64,000 nt of DNA from JdFR-22 sp964534325 (lineage in GTDB: Archaea; Halobacteriota; Archaeoglobi; Archaeoglobales; Archaeoglobaceae): assembly GCA_964534325.1 (NCBI GenBank), contig CAZHOR010000001.1, positions 1 through 64,000 on the forward strand. Direction: 5' to 3'. The translations under genes were made by a program, and so were the position numbers. This document shows positions 7,064-16,197 of this stretch, piece after piece (the stretch's first letter is position 1; every line of letters begins with the position of its first letter). Under the pieces are notes generated by a model. The model searched no databases, was not told where the DNA came from, and saw nothing but the letters and a program-made list of their open reading frames with translations.

Positions 7064-7483
7064 ATGGCGAAAAAAGTTTGGTATTTTAACTCTAAACCAA
7101 ATCCAAAGATGGATGAACTTACCAAAAAAAGAATTGACGAGAGATGTGGTAGGTTTATTGAATCTGTCCTTAAACCAAAGTTCATTTCAAGCTCAAATGA
7201 ATCATCTGAATTGGATGTACCGAATACAATAGTAGTAGACATATATTTTAAATGGTGGAGGAATTTCATACATTTCTACGCAAAATATAGAGACACTCGA
7301 CCAGAACTAGAAGCAATTGGAACCAGTGATTTGAAGTTAGCTCGTATCGAATATCTCGAAGAGGACAAATACAATCTGGCCTACTTCCGTCACACGGGGA
7401 AGTGGTGGAAAATATTTTTTGGAATCTCACTGGAGGAGTGCTTTGAGGCGATTGAAGATATGCCTCACTTCCACCCATATTAA
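7064..7483 (+). CDS. Unrecognised small protein, 139 aa
   Basis: A basic, tryptophan-rich protein with the stretch KLARIEYLEEDKYNLAYFRHTGKWW followed by SLEECFEAIEDMP. The Y-F-R-H-T-G-K-W-W segment is reminiscent of DUF3024-like and related small hypothetical proteins often found near SEC-C proteins, but the family name is not certain. It begins 22 bases after the upstream gene and may be co-transcribed with it. Confidence 0.6.
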   Translation: MAKKVWYFNSKPNPKMDELTKKRIDERCGRFIESVLKPKFISSSNESSELDVPNTIVVDIYFKWWRNFIHFYAKYRDTRPELEAIGTSDLKLARIEYLEEDKYNLAYFRHTGKWWKIFFGISLEECFEAIEDMPHFHPY

Positions 7484-7507
7484 GTTAGATTACAAAAACA
7501 ATGCCAT

Positions 7508-7822
7508 TTACACCCTTTCGTGAGAAGTTACCAAGTTCTCTATCTCTTCTTTCCTGGCTTCTTCTGCGGCCTTATCAATCAATACCTTCTCTATCTCGAA
7601 CAACTTTATCACTACCGGATTTTCCCTGTTTATCTGATAAAGTTGAGCCTTTCCGTACTTCCTTGTTCTCTTAACTATGCCCTGCTCCTCTATTTCAGGC
7701 CAGTTAATGGTGTCGATCTTCCGTTCATCCACATCAACAAAACGACTTCATTCCCCAAATCAGCAAAACCAATTCCGGTGACAACACCCACATATCCTGA
7801 ACCAACGAGAGATAATAGATAA
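7508..7822 (-). pseudogene. UDP-glucose dehydrogenase N-terminus joined to a winged-helix regulator C-terminus
   Basis: At 7822-7703 the minus strand reads LSLVGSGYVGVVTGIGFADLGNEVV. After a one-base shift it continues VDVDERKIDTIN, the Rossmann N-terminus of UDP-glucose 6-dehydrogenase. From 7702 it continues in frame as WPEIEEQGIVKRTRKYGKAQLYQIN, the recognition helix and wing of a winged-helix transcription regulator, to the stop at 7508. The two halves belong to unrelated genes, so this is a deletion scar. Only the 74-residue part from 7732 is an open frame, and it is unlikely to be functional. Confidence 0.7.
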
Positions 7823-7890
7823 ATTCCCCCTTACTCAACGCTACTATTCATTCAGCTTTCAAATTAAAATCTTTCCAGATAAAATTATTC

Positions 7891-8733
7891 TCATTCCACT
7901 CCAGTTGACTCATACTCCCATATCAAATCAAAATACTTCTTCATCCCCGCCACCAGACTCGGATTCTCCGTAACAGCAGCATCCCTAAGATACAGTGGCG
8001 TCACCGGATCCTCAACCATAAATATAGCCTTACCCGTCTTATACTCATAACTGGGATCAACAATAGTCCCCCTCAAAGGCAGTATAGTCTCACTCAACCT
8101 AACCTCACACTCCAATTCCTCCTCAACCAGTCTCAATATCTCCCTCTGCACACCCTTAGTAGCCTCACTAAGCAACTCCCCACCCAACAACAACACCTTA
8201 ACCCTTACACCTTTTTGCGAAGCCTCGATTAGCTCCTTCTTTACCTTGGGGTAATACTCAAAAGTCTTGGAAGCCACATTGACCTCTTCTTCAGCTTCAC
8301 TATACATCAATCTGGTCTCCCTCTCCGAAGGCTCCCCCACCCTCACCACCCTAATCAATTCCTTAGAACTAACCTCAGCAGAAGAATGGAACCCCTTCAA
8401 CTGCTCCACCAGCTCCCCTTCAGCCTCCTCCACCTTCCTGAGTCGTTCGCTATAATCCATTTCTATATTGTACTTCAACCTCTCAACTATACGCTCTGGC
8501 GGTTTGGGCTTGTACTTCACTGGTCTACCCGGCTTCTTGTCCACCAGACCGGCATCCGCCAGCTGATCCAGAACAGAATACACTTTTGCCCTGGGAACTC
8601 CGCTCAGCTCACTGATATCAGATGCTTTGGCCTCACCATGCTGTATAAGGGAGATGAGGGTCTTTGACTGGTACATGCTCAAGCCCAGATTCTCAAAAGT
8701 ATGCTCGATCTGTTCGGTATTCACCATTACCAT
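7891..8733 (-). CDS. TrmB family transcriptional regulator, 280 aa
   Basis: The N-terminal third is a TrmB winged helix: LGLSMYQSKTLISLIQHG, then DISELSGVPRAKVYSVLDQL and the wing GLVDKKPGRPVKYKP. A coiled stretch and a C-terminal effector domain of the TrmB/PLD-like type follow (VASKTFEYYPKVKKELIEAS, VRVKVLLLGG). TrmB proteins sense sugars and control sugar-related genes. It is divergent from the nucleotide-sugar operon starting at 8838, with a palindrome between the two. The ATG at 8733 lies 25 bases past a TATA element, so the mRNA is probably leaderless. Confidence 0.85.
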   Translation of the reverse strand: MVMVNTEQIEHTFENLGLSMYQSKTLISLIQHGEAKASDISELSGVPRAKVYSVLDQLADAGLVDKKPGRPVKYKPKPPERIVERLKYNIEMDYSERLRKVEEAEGELVEQLKGFHSSAEVSSKELIRVVRVGEPSERETRLMYSEAEEEVNVASKTFEYYPKVKKELIEASQKGVRVKVLLLGGELLSEATKGVQREILRLVEEELECEVRLSETILPLRGTIVDPSYEYKTGKAIFMVEDPVTPLYLRDAAVTENPSLVAGMKKYFDLIWEYESTGVE

Positions 8734-8755
8734 TGTATTATTAATGGATAAAAAA

Positions 8756-8789
8756 CTTTATATATTTTGTTGCCACTAAGAGTGGTAAC
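8756..8789. promoter_or_regulatory. TATA element and palindromic operator between trmB-like gene and glycan operon
   Basis: A TATA-like word (ctttatatatt, 8756-8766) is followed by an inverted repeat at 8769-8789: gttgccact, 3 bases, agtggtaac, matching at 8 of 9 positions. For the regulator gene the palindrome lies just upstream of TATA, where activators usually bind. For the plus-strand operon it covers the likely transcription start if the TATA word works in that direction. It is the best candidate for the TrmB-type operator. Confidence 0.55.
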
Positions 8790-8837
8790 AATTTAAGTGT
8801 TTGAGTGAACAAATTGAAAGTTACTATTTGATGTGGG

Positions 8838-9764
8838 TTGGCAAAAATGATTCTGATCACGGGAGGAAATGGATACATCGGAACCGTTCTATCCAATTTG
8901 CTGACAGAGAGTGCAGAGGAGTTCAGAGTAATGGACGACCTCTCCGGCTCTGACCCCTTAAATCTCCTGTTCTTAAATCACATCAATTTCTTCTGGGGAG
9001 ACATAAGGAAAAAACAGGACGTAGAAAGAGCCTTCAAGGACGTTGACACCGTTATCCACCTGGCAGCCAAGCTCCCCACAACTCCAGGTGTTCTGGATGA
9101 GGTAAAAGAAGAGGTATCAGATGTCAACTACAACGGGACCCTGAACGTCCTGGAGCAGGCAAGAAAAAGCGATGCTCAAGTTCTTTTCGCCTCTTCATGC
9201 AACATCTACGGGATAGGCGAGAACCTCCACGAGAATAGCGAGACAAAACCCTTGAACTCCTACTCCCAATCAAAGCTCGAAGCGGAAAAGCTCTGCCTCG
9301 ATTATCACCGAAATTACGGTCTGAATGTCAAGATACTGCGGCTGGCATCCAATTACGGTTACAGTCCCGGGGTGAGATTCAACCTGGTGATCAACTACTT
9401 TGTCCTCAGGTCCATACTGGGCTACCCCCTAACAGTCTTTGGTGATGGTAGCAACTGGAGACCGTTCATTCACGTGAAAGACGCTGCCAGAGCCTTTCTA
9501 CATTTAATAGATGAAGGAAAAAGCGGTGAGATCTACAACGTGGGAGGAGAGAACTTTACCATCAAAGAAGTCGCTGAACTGGTAAAGATCAAGGTCAACC
9601 CCTCAATTGACGTAGAATTCGATGACAGCTATATTCCGGAGTTCAGCTACAGCGTAGATTTTTCCAAAATACGTAAAGCGAGTTTTCAACTCGAATATGA
9701 TCTTGAAATGGGGATCGAGCATCTCTCTCACAAGCTGAGGGATCTGAAGGAGCTGAGAAAATGA
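8838..9764 (+). CDS. NAD-dependent nucleotide-sugar epimerase/dehydratase, 308 aa
   Basis: An extended short-chain dehydrogenase. The NAD-binding glycine motif GGNGYIG is at residues 9-15, the HLAAK strand near 75, and the catalytic Y-x3-K (YSQSK) near 150. The C-terminus has the substrate-binding WRPFIHVKDAARAF segment. Such enzymes act on UDP- or dTDP-sugars; the exact reaction cannot be set from sequence. It opens the glycan operon and is followed after 36 bases by a sulfoquinovose-synthase-like gene. Confidence 0.85.
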   Translation: MAKMILITGGNGYIGTVLSNLLTESAEEFRVMDDLSGSDPLNLLFLNHINFFWGDIRKKQDVERAFKDVDTVIHLAAKLPTTPGVLDEVKEEVSDVNYNGTLNVLEQARKSDAQVLFASSCNIYGIGENLHENSETKPLNSYSQSKLEAEKLCLDYHRNYGLNVKILRLASNYGYSPGVRFNLVINYFVLRSILGYPLTVFGDGSNWRPFIHVKDAARAFLHLIDEGKSGEIYNVGGENFTIKEVAELVKIKVNPSIDVEFDDSYIPEFSYSVDFSKIRKASFQLEYDLEMGIEHLSHKLRDLKELRK

Positions 9765-9800
9765 TGTTAATTATTTTTGTTTTAAGGAGGTGAAGTAGTT

Positions 9801-10949
9801 ATGACCATACTGGTAACCGGAGCGGACGGATATATGGGGTGGCCCACCATACTCAAGCTGGCCCAGGAATTTGATGAGAGAATAATAGGAGTAGACCATT
9901 TTGGAAGGAGGATATGGGTAGAAGAAGTGGGTTCAACCAGCATGCTTCCCATTTTGCCCATGGATATGAGAGTAAAAAGGAGTCATGAGCTGGGATTCAA
10001 GAATATAAGCTTTATAGAAGGTGATCTATCGGACAAGGAATTCGTCAACGCACTATTCAAAGTACATCAGCCCAGAATAGTCCTCCATTTAGCTGCACAG
10101 CCTTCAGCACCTTACTCCCACATAAACATGGATAAAGCCTATTACTCTCAACAGAATAACGTTCTGGGAACCCTCAACCTGCTGTGGTCCCTTAGAGAGA
10201 ACGGAATGACCAACACCCACTTCATTGAGACCACTACCACAGGAATTTACGGAGCACCCAACCTGCACATCCCGGAGGGTTTTATTCGGGCTCAGGACTC
10301 CGAAGGCAATATGGACACGCTCCCCTACCCCAATATGGCTTCCAGCTTCTATCACGTCACCAAGGGGTTCGATGCGGTGAACATGAGGCTGATGAACATG
10401 CAGACCGGCCTTCCCTGCAGCGACGTCAGGACCAGCATCGTGTACGGAACTGACACCGAAGAAACTTCTCTGCACCCCAGCTTATCAACCAGATTCGATA
10501 TAGACTTCTATTTCGGCACCTTGTTCAACAGGTGGGTGGCCATGATCCTGGCCAGCTATCCTCTGACAGTATACGGTTCCGGCGAGCAGATCAAGCCATT
10601 CATCAGTCTGGAAGATGCGTGCCAGAGTCTGGTCAATCTATGTAAAGAAGAGAACAATGGAGAATATAAGGTCTATAACCAGCTGGTAGAGTATGTCAGG
10701 ATAAAGGATCTGGCAGAGAGCCTCAATGATGCAGCCAATAACATACTGGGAGAGAGTCCGGGCATCGATTACATACCCAATCCCCGACAGGAAAAGGAAG
10801 AGAGCGAGTACAAATTTGACAACACCAACTTCATGGGGATCTGCAAGCCCAGGGACAAGAAGATGGCCCACACACTCCCCAGCGTGCTGGAAAGGCTGAA
10901 AGAGCATGCCGGCACAATTAACTCCTACAGGGACGCGTTCATCAGGTGA
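9801..10949 (+). CDS. UDP-sulfoquinovose synthase-like enzyme (SqdB/Agl3 type), 382 aa
   Basis: The protein has the features of SQD1/SqdB/Agl3: ADGYMGWPT at the NAD site, the insert GSTSMLPILPMDMR, then TGIYGAPNLHIPEGFI and the catalytic YHVTK. These enzymes turn UDP-glucose and sulfite into UDP-sulfoquinovose. In Sulfolobus, Agl3 supplies this sugar to N-glycans of surface proteins. The length of 382 residues fits. The ribosome-binding site AAGGAGGTG precedes the ATG. The product therefore predicts sulfonated surface sugars in this organism. Confidence 0.8.
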   Translation: MTILVTGADGYMGWPTILKLAQEFDERIIGVDHFGRRIWVEEVGSTSMLPILPMDMRVKRSHELGFKNISFIEGDLSDKEFVNALFKVHQPRIVLHLAAQPSAPYSHINMDKAYYSQQNNVLGTLNLLWSLRENGMTNTHFIETTTTGIYGAPNLHIPEGFIRAQDSEGNMDTLPYPNMASSFYHVTKGFDAVNMRLMNMQTGLPCSDVRTSIVYGTDTEETSLHPSLSTRFDIDFYFGTLFNRWVAMILASYPLTVYGSGEQIKPFISLEDACQSLVNLCKEENNGEYKVYNQLVEYVRIKDLAESLNDAANNILGESPGIDYIPNPRQEKEESEYKFDNTNFMGICKPRDKKMAHTLPSVLERLKEHAGTINSYRDAFIR

Positions 10950-10953
10950 GAAA

Positions 10954-11940
10954 ATGAGCAAGATACTGGTTACGGGTGCAGCAGGTTACGTTGGCGGACA
11001 CATGATCAACCGGCTATTAGAAGATGATAAATTCTCTGATTACGAAATAATCGGTGTAGACAATTTTCTGGTAGGTGACGAGCACAACTACGACCTCATA
11101 AAGGACAGTAATCGAGTAGAACTCACCTACGGGGACATAAGTGACCCATCCATAAGTGAATGTTTTGAGGACGTAAAGATAGTTTACCACCTGGCAGCCA
11201 TATCAGGAGTTGCTTACTGCAATCAGAAACCCATACTGGCCAGCAAGATCAACATAGAGGGGACACTAAACCTCCTGGAGCTCAGTGCCCAGAATGGGGT
11301 AGAAAGCTTTGTCTATCCTTCAAGTGCTGCGGTTTACGGAGAAATAGATGAGGATGTTGCCACCGAAGACATGCTACTCGACCCCCTGAACAAGTATGGA
11401 GCGATGAAGGCCAGCTGCGAGTCCTTATGCAGAGCCTACTACAACAGCTACGGGCTGGGAACCACAATTCTGAGGTTCACAAATATCTACGGGGTGGGTA
11501 CCTACCCCAAATGGAGGACAGTGGTGGTCAACTTCATCAGGCGGGCATTGAGTGGCGAACCATTGACGATCCACGGCAGCGGAGAGCAGAAAAGGGATTT
11601 CATCCACATCGATGATGTTACCCAGCTGTACAAACTGGCTCTAAGCCCACAGGCAAAAGGCAAGGTCTTCAATGCGGGAAGCGGTCACAACGCCAGTGTA
11701 AGGGAGCTTGCAGATGCAGTGATACAGGTGGCAAAAGATAAGGACATCGAAGTTGGTATAGAGTTCAAAGAGGCAAGGGAGAGCAAAGAGAGAACATTTT
11801 CCTACGACACATCCAGAGCAAGAGAGATATTAAACTTTAAACCCCACTACGATCTTGAGGCCGGGATCGCCAGAACGTTTCAGGATATTGATAAGCTGTT
11901 GAACCAGGGATTTAAAGAATACCAAAAAGATATACAATAA
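10954..11940 (+). CDS. NAD-dependent epimerase (UDP-glucose 4-epimerase-like), 328 aa
   Basis: An extended SDR with GAAGYVGGH at the N-terminus, HLAAIS near residue 80, a catalytic YGAMK motif and RDFIHIDDV in the C-terminal part. It most resembles the UDP-galactose/glucose 4-epimerase group, but the substrate is uncertain. The ATG at 10954 is chosen because it starts directly before the Rossmann strand (MSKILVTG) and lies four bases after the upstream stop with a GGTGAG site. It belongs to the glycan operon. Confidence 0.85.
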   Translation: MSKILVTGAAGYVGGHMINRLLEDDKFSDYEIIGVDNFLVGDEHNYDLIKDSNRVELTYGDISDPSISECFEDVKIVYHLAAISGVAYCNQKPILASKINIEGTLNLLELSAQNGVESFVYPSSAAVYGEIDEDVATEDMLLDPLNKYGAMKASCESLCRAYYNSYGLGTTILRFTNIYGVGTYPKWRTVVVNFIRRALSGEPLTIHGSGEQKRDFIHIDDVTQLYKLALSPQAKGKVFNAGSGHNASVRELADAVIQVAKDKDIEVGIEFKEARESKERTFSYDTSRAREILNFKPHYDLEAGIARTFQDIDKLLNQGFKEYQKDIQ

Positions 11941-11999
11941 ATTAAAAAATTTGATTACCATATAATGAGTTTAACAAAAAGAGTTATAGGAGAATCCGC

Positions 12000-13232
12000 A
12001 TGAATAAGTGTGTGCAAGCCGTTATTCTCGCCGCCGGTGAAGGGACCAGAATGCGCCCTTTAACCTACACCCGACCCAAAGTGATGCTTCCGGTTTTCAA
12101 CAAACCTATTTTAGAGCACCTCATCACAGAATTGAAGCAGGCAGGTATAAACGATGTTGTATTCGTTGTAGGTTACAGAGATGATACCATTAGAGAGCAT
12201 TTCGGTGACGGTAGTGAATGGGGCATCAAAATCGATTATGTTACCCAAAGAAAACAACTGGGTACAGCTGACGCTCTCAGATCATCGTCTCACCTGCTGG
12301 AAGATAAATTCCTCATGCTCAATGGAGACGCCATAATAGATAGCAAGGACATTGAGAACATTACCGCTAAGAACAGCATGGCCATGGGAGTCTTCAAGGT
12401 GGAAAACCCTCAAGATTTTGGGGTAGTCAAATTAAATGGTAATAATGTCACCGGAATAATTGAGAAGCCAGAAGAACCTCCCAGCAACCTCATAAACGCT
12501 GGAATATACTGCTTCAACCAGAATATCTTTGGGGCAATAGAACGAACCCCTAAATCCAAGAGGGGAGAATATGAGATAACCGATTCAATCGAACTCCTCA
12601 TCCAGGATGGACATGAGATCAAGGCGCAGGAGATCTCTACCTGGATCGATGTGGGCTATCCGTGGGATCTACTGGATGCTAACGAATACATGCTCTACAC
12701 CCAGGAGCAGGATTTGGAGATAAACTGTGATGTCGAAGAGGGTGCAGTGATAAAGGGTCCGGTGGGTATTGGAGAAGATACCATAATTAGAGCTGGCTCA
12801 TACATTATAGGGCCTGTTTTGATAGGCAAGAACTGCGATATAGGGCCGAATTGCTACATACGTCCTTATACAACTATAGCCGATAACTGTAAGGTAGGTA
12901 ACGGCGTAGAGCTGAAGAACTCCATACTCATGCCAAAGTCGAAAATCCCTCATCTCAGTTATGTAGGAGATTCTATTATAGGTGAGGGCTGTAATCTGGG
13001 AGCGGGAACAAAGATAGCCAATTTCAGGCTGGACAAAGAGCCGATCTACGTTTCGGTCAAAGGCAAGAAGGTGAATACTGGCCGCAGAAAGTTTGGTGCT
13101 GTTCTGGGTGATAACGTTATGACGGGAATAAACGTCTCGATCAACATAGGGACCATGATAGGCAACAACGTTTTCCTGGCTCCCGCCACAAAAGTAGAAG
13201 GGTTTATTGAGCCCGATTCGATGGTGTTTTAG
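12000..13232 (+). CDS. Bifunctional sugar-1-P nucleotidyltransferase/acyltransferase (GlmU-like), 410 aa
   Basis: The N-terminal half is a nucleotidyltransferase: VILAAGEGTRMRPLTYTRPK, with LNGDAII holding the metal-binding Asp. The C-terminal half is a left-handed beta-helix of hexapeptide repeats (IIGPVLIGKNCDIGPNCYI). This is the archaeal GlmU/ST0452 layout, which makes UDP-GlcNAc or related nucleotide sugars from sugar phosphates. Its stop is followed at once by the next gene, a second protein of the same design, then GlmS. The three together suggest UDP-N-acetylhexosamine synthesis. Confidence 0.85.
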   Translation: MNKCVQAVILAAGEGTRMRPLTYTRPKVMLPVFNKPILEHLITELKQAGINDVVFVVGYRDDTIREHFGDGSEWGIKIDYVTQRKQLGTADALRSSSHLLEDKFLMLNGDAIIDSKDIENITAKNSMAMGVFKVENPQDFGVVKLNGNNVTGIIEKPEEPPSNLINAGIYCFNQNIFGAIERTPKSKRGEYEITDSIELLIQDGHEIKAQEISTWIDVGYPWDLLDANEYMLYTQEQDLEINCDVEEGAVIKGPVGIGEDTIIRAGSYIIGPVLIGKNCDIGPNCYIRPYTTIADNCKVGNGVELKNSILMPKSKIPHLSYVGDSIIGEGCNLGAGTKIANFRLDKEPIYVSVKGKKVNTGRRKFGAVLGDNVMTGINVSINIGTMIGNNVFLAPATKVEGFIEPDSMVF

Positions 13233-14396
13233 ATGCAGGCAGTAATTCTTGCAGCTGGAGAAGGACAGAGGTTGTGGCCCTTTACGGCCAACAAACCCAA
13301 AGTGATGATAAGGGTAGCCGGGAAACCCATTCTGGAGTATGTGGTTAATGCTCTCAAGGATACTGGTATTTTTGATATTGTCATGGTCGTGGGCTACAGA
13401 AAAGAGAGGATAATCGACTACTTTGAAGACGGCTCCGATTTTGGAGTGGATATCACCTATGCGGAGCAGAGCAAGCAGTTGGGTACCGCACATGCGCTTA
13501 AACAGGCTGAAAAACATTTAAAGGACTCTTTTGTGGTTCTGCCCGGCGACAACATAGTGGATAGCAGGACCATAAAACACGCCGTCAGTCCCATGACCCT
13601 GGTTTACAAAAAGGTGAAGACCAAGATCTCCAAGTATGGCTCGGTCGTAATGGATAACGGCCAGGTATCGGGAGTGGTGGAAAAAGCAGAGCAGAAAGTA
13701 AGCAATCTGGCAAATATAGGTATTTACTGTCTTGACAGCAGTATTTTTGACCATATCAGAGACGAGATAAGTCTGATTCCGGTGATAAATGATATGGCCC
13801 AATTGACAGAAATTAAAGGCGTGGAGACCGATGGAGTATGGATGGACGTGGTCTATCCCTGGGATATCCTCAAGGTGAACGATATGGCCATGGATTTTTC
13901 AGGTAAAACCATTGCAGGGAAAATGGAGGCAAATGTCAACATTACCGGTGACGTCAAAATCGGGAGGAACACCATTATCAGGGGCAACTCTTACATCAAG
14001 GGTCCTGTGGTCATTGGAGAGGGTTGCGAGATAGGCCCCAACACAGTCATAATGCCGTCCACTTCCATTGGCAACAATGTAACCATTGGAGCTTCATACA
14101 TCGCCAACTCGGTGATAAACAGCAACGCCATCTTGAAGGCAGGGTGCTTTTTAAACAACTCCGTTGTCGATAATGGTTGTGTTATAGAGGCCAATTTCAC
14201 CACCAATAGTGGTCAGACAGAGATCAAGGTAGGAGATGAACTGCACCAGGTCGATGCCGGCCTATTCATGGGTGAGAATTGCTCTGTAGGCTCCAATGTT
14301 GTAACCGAAGCAGGGACCATTGTAGGGAACAAATCCAGCATATCTCCCTTAAAGCTGCTCAGAGGAAAAATACCTGATGGGTCAACGGTGTTGTAA
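13233..14396 (+). CDS. Second bifunctional nucleotidyltransferase/hexapeptide protein, 387 aa
   Basis: This has the same two-domain plan as the preceding protein: VILAAGEGQRLWPFTANKPK and LPGDNIV in the transferase half, then a beta-helix (VVIGEGCEIGPNTVIMP). The two share layout but differ considerably in sequence, so they probably handle different sugars or steps. The ATG follows the upstream stop without a spacer base, and the stop abuts the glmS ATG, implying one tightly coupled transcript. One of the pair may be specialised for the acetyltransfer step. Confidence 0.85.
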   Translation: MQAVILAAGEGQRLWPFTANKPKVMIRVAGKPILEYVVNALKDTGIFDIVMVVGYRKERIIDYFEDGSDFGVDITYAEQSKQLGTAHALKQAEKHLKDSFVVLPGDNIVDSRTIKHAVSPMTLVYKKVKTKISKYGSVVMDNGQVSGVVEKAEQKVSNLANIGIYCLDSSIFDHIRDEISLIPVINDMAQLTEIKGVETDGVWMDVVYPWDILKVNDMAMDFSGKTIAGKMEANVNITGDVKIGRNTIIRGNSYIKGPVVIGEGCEIGPNTVIMPSTSIGNNVTIGASYIANSVINSNAILKAGCFLNNSVVDNGCVIEANFTTNSGQTEIKVGDELHQVDAGLFMGENCSVGSNVVTEAGTIVGNKSSISPLKLLRGKIPDGSTVL

Positions 14397-16151
14397 ATGT
14401 GCGGGATTGTGGGCTATATCGGGTACCGCAGAGCTGACGATGTTATTGTGTCGGCACTCAAAAGACTGGAGTATAGGGGTTACGATTCCTGGGGTCTTGC
14501 TGTAGTCAATAACAACAAACTGGATGTCCACAAGGAAGTTGGTGGGATAGGCGAATCTGAGGGCCACCAGATGGAAGGTACCATGGGGATAGGTCATACA
14601 AGGTGGGCCACCCACGGTAAGCCATCCGACATCAATGCCCACCCTCACCAGGACTGCAATAGGCAGTTGGCCATAGTCCACAACGGCATAATCGAGAACT
14701 TCCAGTCTCTAAAAGAAGAGCTAACAAAAGAAGGACATAATTTCGTTTCCGACACCGACACTGAAGTGCTGGCACATCTCCTGGAGAATAATGGAGAGTT
14801 ACCTTCCATAATACCTCAGTTGAGGGGCTCCTACGCTATGGTAGCCATCAACTCCGAAGAGAGGAAGATAACGGCATGCAGATACAAAAGCCCCCTTATT
14901 CTGGGTATTGGGGATAATGAGTATTTTGTTGCCTCTGATATACCCGCTGTCCTGGAATACACCAACCGCATAATCCACTTAGAAGACGGGGACATAGCGA
15001 TCTTAACTGATTCTGGTTACGAGATAAAGAATGGTGGGGAGAAAGTTGACAGAGAAGTAGAGGTAGTCCCCTGGAGTCTGGAGGACGCAGAGAAGGGTGG
15101 ATACGAGCACTTCATGCTCAAGGAGATCCATGAGACGGCCAAAGTCGTTGAAGACACTATAAGGGGGCAGGTAACGGAGACCATCAATCTGGATATCAGC
15201 TTTGCAGTAGGTGCCTCTGAGCTATTCTTTGTCGCCTGCGGTACCTCCTATCATGCCGCTCTCGTGGGAAAGTATATTGTGGAGGAGATGTCCGGTATTC
15301 CCGTGAGAGTAGAATATGCTTCGGAGTTCAATTACCACTACATCCCGTTGAGCAGGAGCTTGGTGGTGGGGATCACTCAATCAGGGGAAACAGCCGACAC
15401 ACTAGAGGCCTTGAGGAAGGCCAAAGGGTTTGGCGCCAGAATACTGGCTATAACCAATGTCCTGGGAAGCAGTGTAACCAGAATGGCCGACCAGGTCATT
15501 TACACCAGAGCAGGTCCAGAGATAGGTGTTGCCGCTACCAAGACCTTTATCGCCCAATTAATTGCCATCTACATGATCGCCGCCAAACTCTCCATGATGA
15601 GCAGAAGTGAGACCGAAGAATTCATTCTGGAGCTCAAAATGCTCCCCCAAAAAGCAAAGAGGATTCTGGACGACGAAGATAACATCAAGGAAATAGGGGA
15701 GATGCTTGCCGAGTACGATAACATGATGTACATGGGGAGAGGAGTTGGCTTCCCCATCGCTCTCGAAGGAGCCCTAAAGATGAAGGAGATATCCTACATA
15801 CATGCAGAAGGCTACCCTGCCGGTGAGCTAAAACACGGCCCCTTTGCACTGCTCGGAGAACACACTCCAGTCATAGCATCCCTGATCAATGATGACACCT
15901 ACGAGATCTCTTTAAGCAATACCAAAGAAGTTAAGGCCAGAGATTCTCTTGTAATCGCCGTTGCCGAAGAAGGAGATAAAGAAGTAGAAAAATACGTTGA
16001 CTACATCCTGTGGGCACCAAAGGTTGACAAAGTCTTTGTACCGGTAATCCATTCCATCATCTTGCAACTGCTGGCCTACCACACTGCCAGAAAGAGAGGT
16101 TGTGAGATCGATAAGCCCAGAAACCTGGCAAAGAGCGTCACAGTACAGTAA
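14397..16151 (+). CDS. glmS: Glutamine--fructose-6-phosphate aminotransferase, 584 aa
   Basis: The enzyme makes glucosamine-6-phosphate from fructose-6-phosphate and glutamine. The N-terminal Cys2 (MCGIVGYIG) is the glutaminase nucleophile, and RWATHGKPS and the HNGIIEN loop follow. The second half has two SIS sugar-isomerase domains (ACGTSYHAAL, SQSGETADT) and ends with the conserved AKSVTVQ tail. Length is close to the family norm. It ends the gene run that supplies amino sugars for the glycan locus. Confidence 0.93.
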   Translation: MCGIVGYIGYRRADDVIVSALKRLEYRGYDSWGLAVVNNNKLDVHKEVGGIGESEGHQMEGTMGIGHTRWATHGKPSDINAHPHQDCNRQLAIVHNGIIENFQSLKEELTKEGHNFVSDTDTEVLAHLLENNGELPSIIPQLRGSYAMVAINSEERKITACRYKSPLILGIGDNEYFVASDIPAVLEYTNRIIHLEDGDIAILTDSGYEIKNGGEKVDREVEVVPWSLEDAEKGGYEHFMLKEIHETAKVVEDTIRGQVTETINLDISFAVGASELFFVACGTSYHAALVGKYIVEEMSGIPVRVEYASEFNYHYIPLSRSLVVGITQSGETADTLEALRKAKGFGARILAITNVLGSSVTRMADQVIYTRAGPEIGVAATKTFIAQLIAIYMIAAKLSMMSRSETEEFILELKMLPQKAKRILDDEDNIKEIGEMLAEYDNMMYMGRGVGFPIALEGALKMKEISYIHAEGYPAGELKHGPFALLGEHTPVIASLINDDTYEISLSNTKEVKARDSLVIAVAEEGDKEVEKYVDYILWAPKVDKVFVPVIHSIILQLLAYHTARKRGCEIDKPRNLAKSVTVQ

Positions 16152-16197
16152 CGCTGGTAAGTAATTCTATTTCATATTTAGACGTGGTGAACAGATT

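Noticed and set aside
10906..10953. Longer N-terminus for the epimerase at 10954
   Set aside because: The extra 16 codons lie inside the end of the preceding gene and lack similarity to the family; the Rossmann strand begins at 10954.
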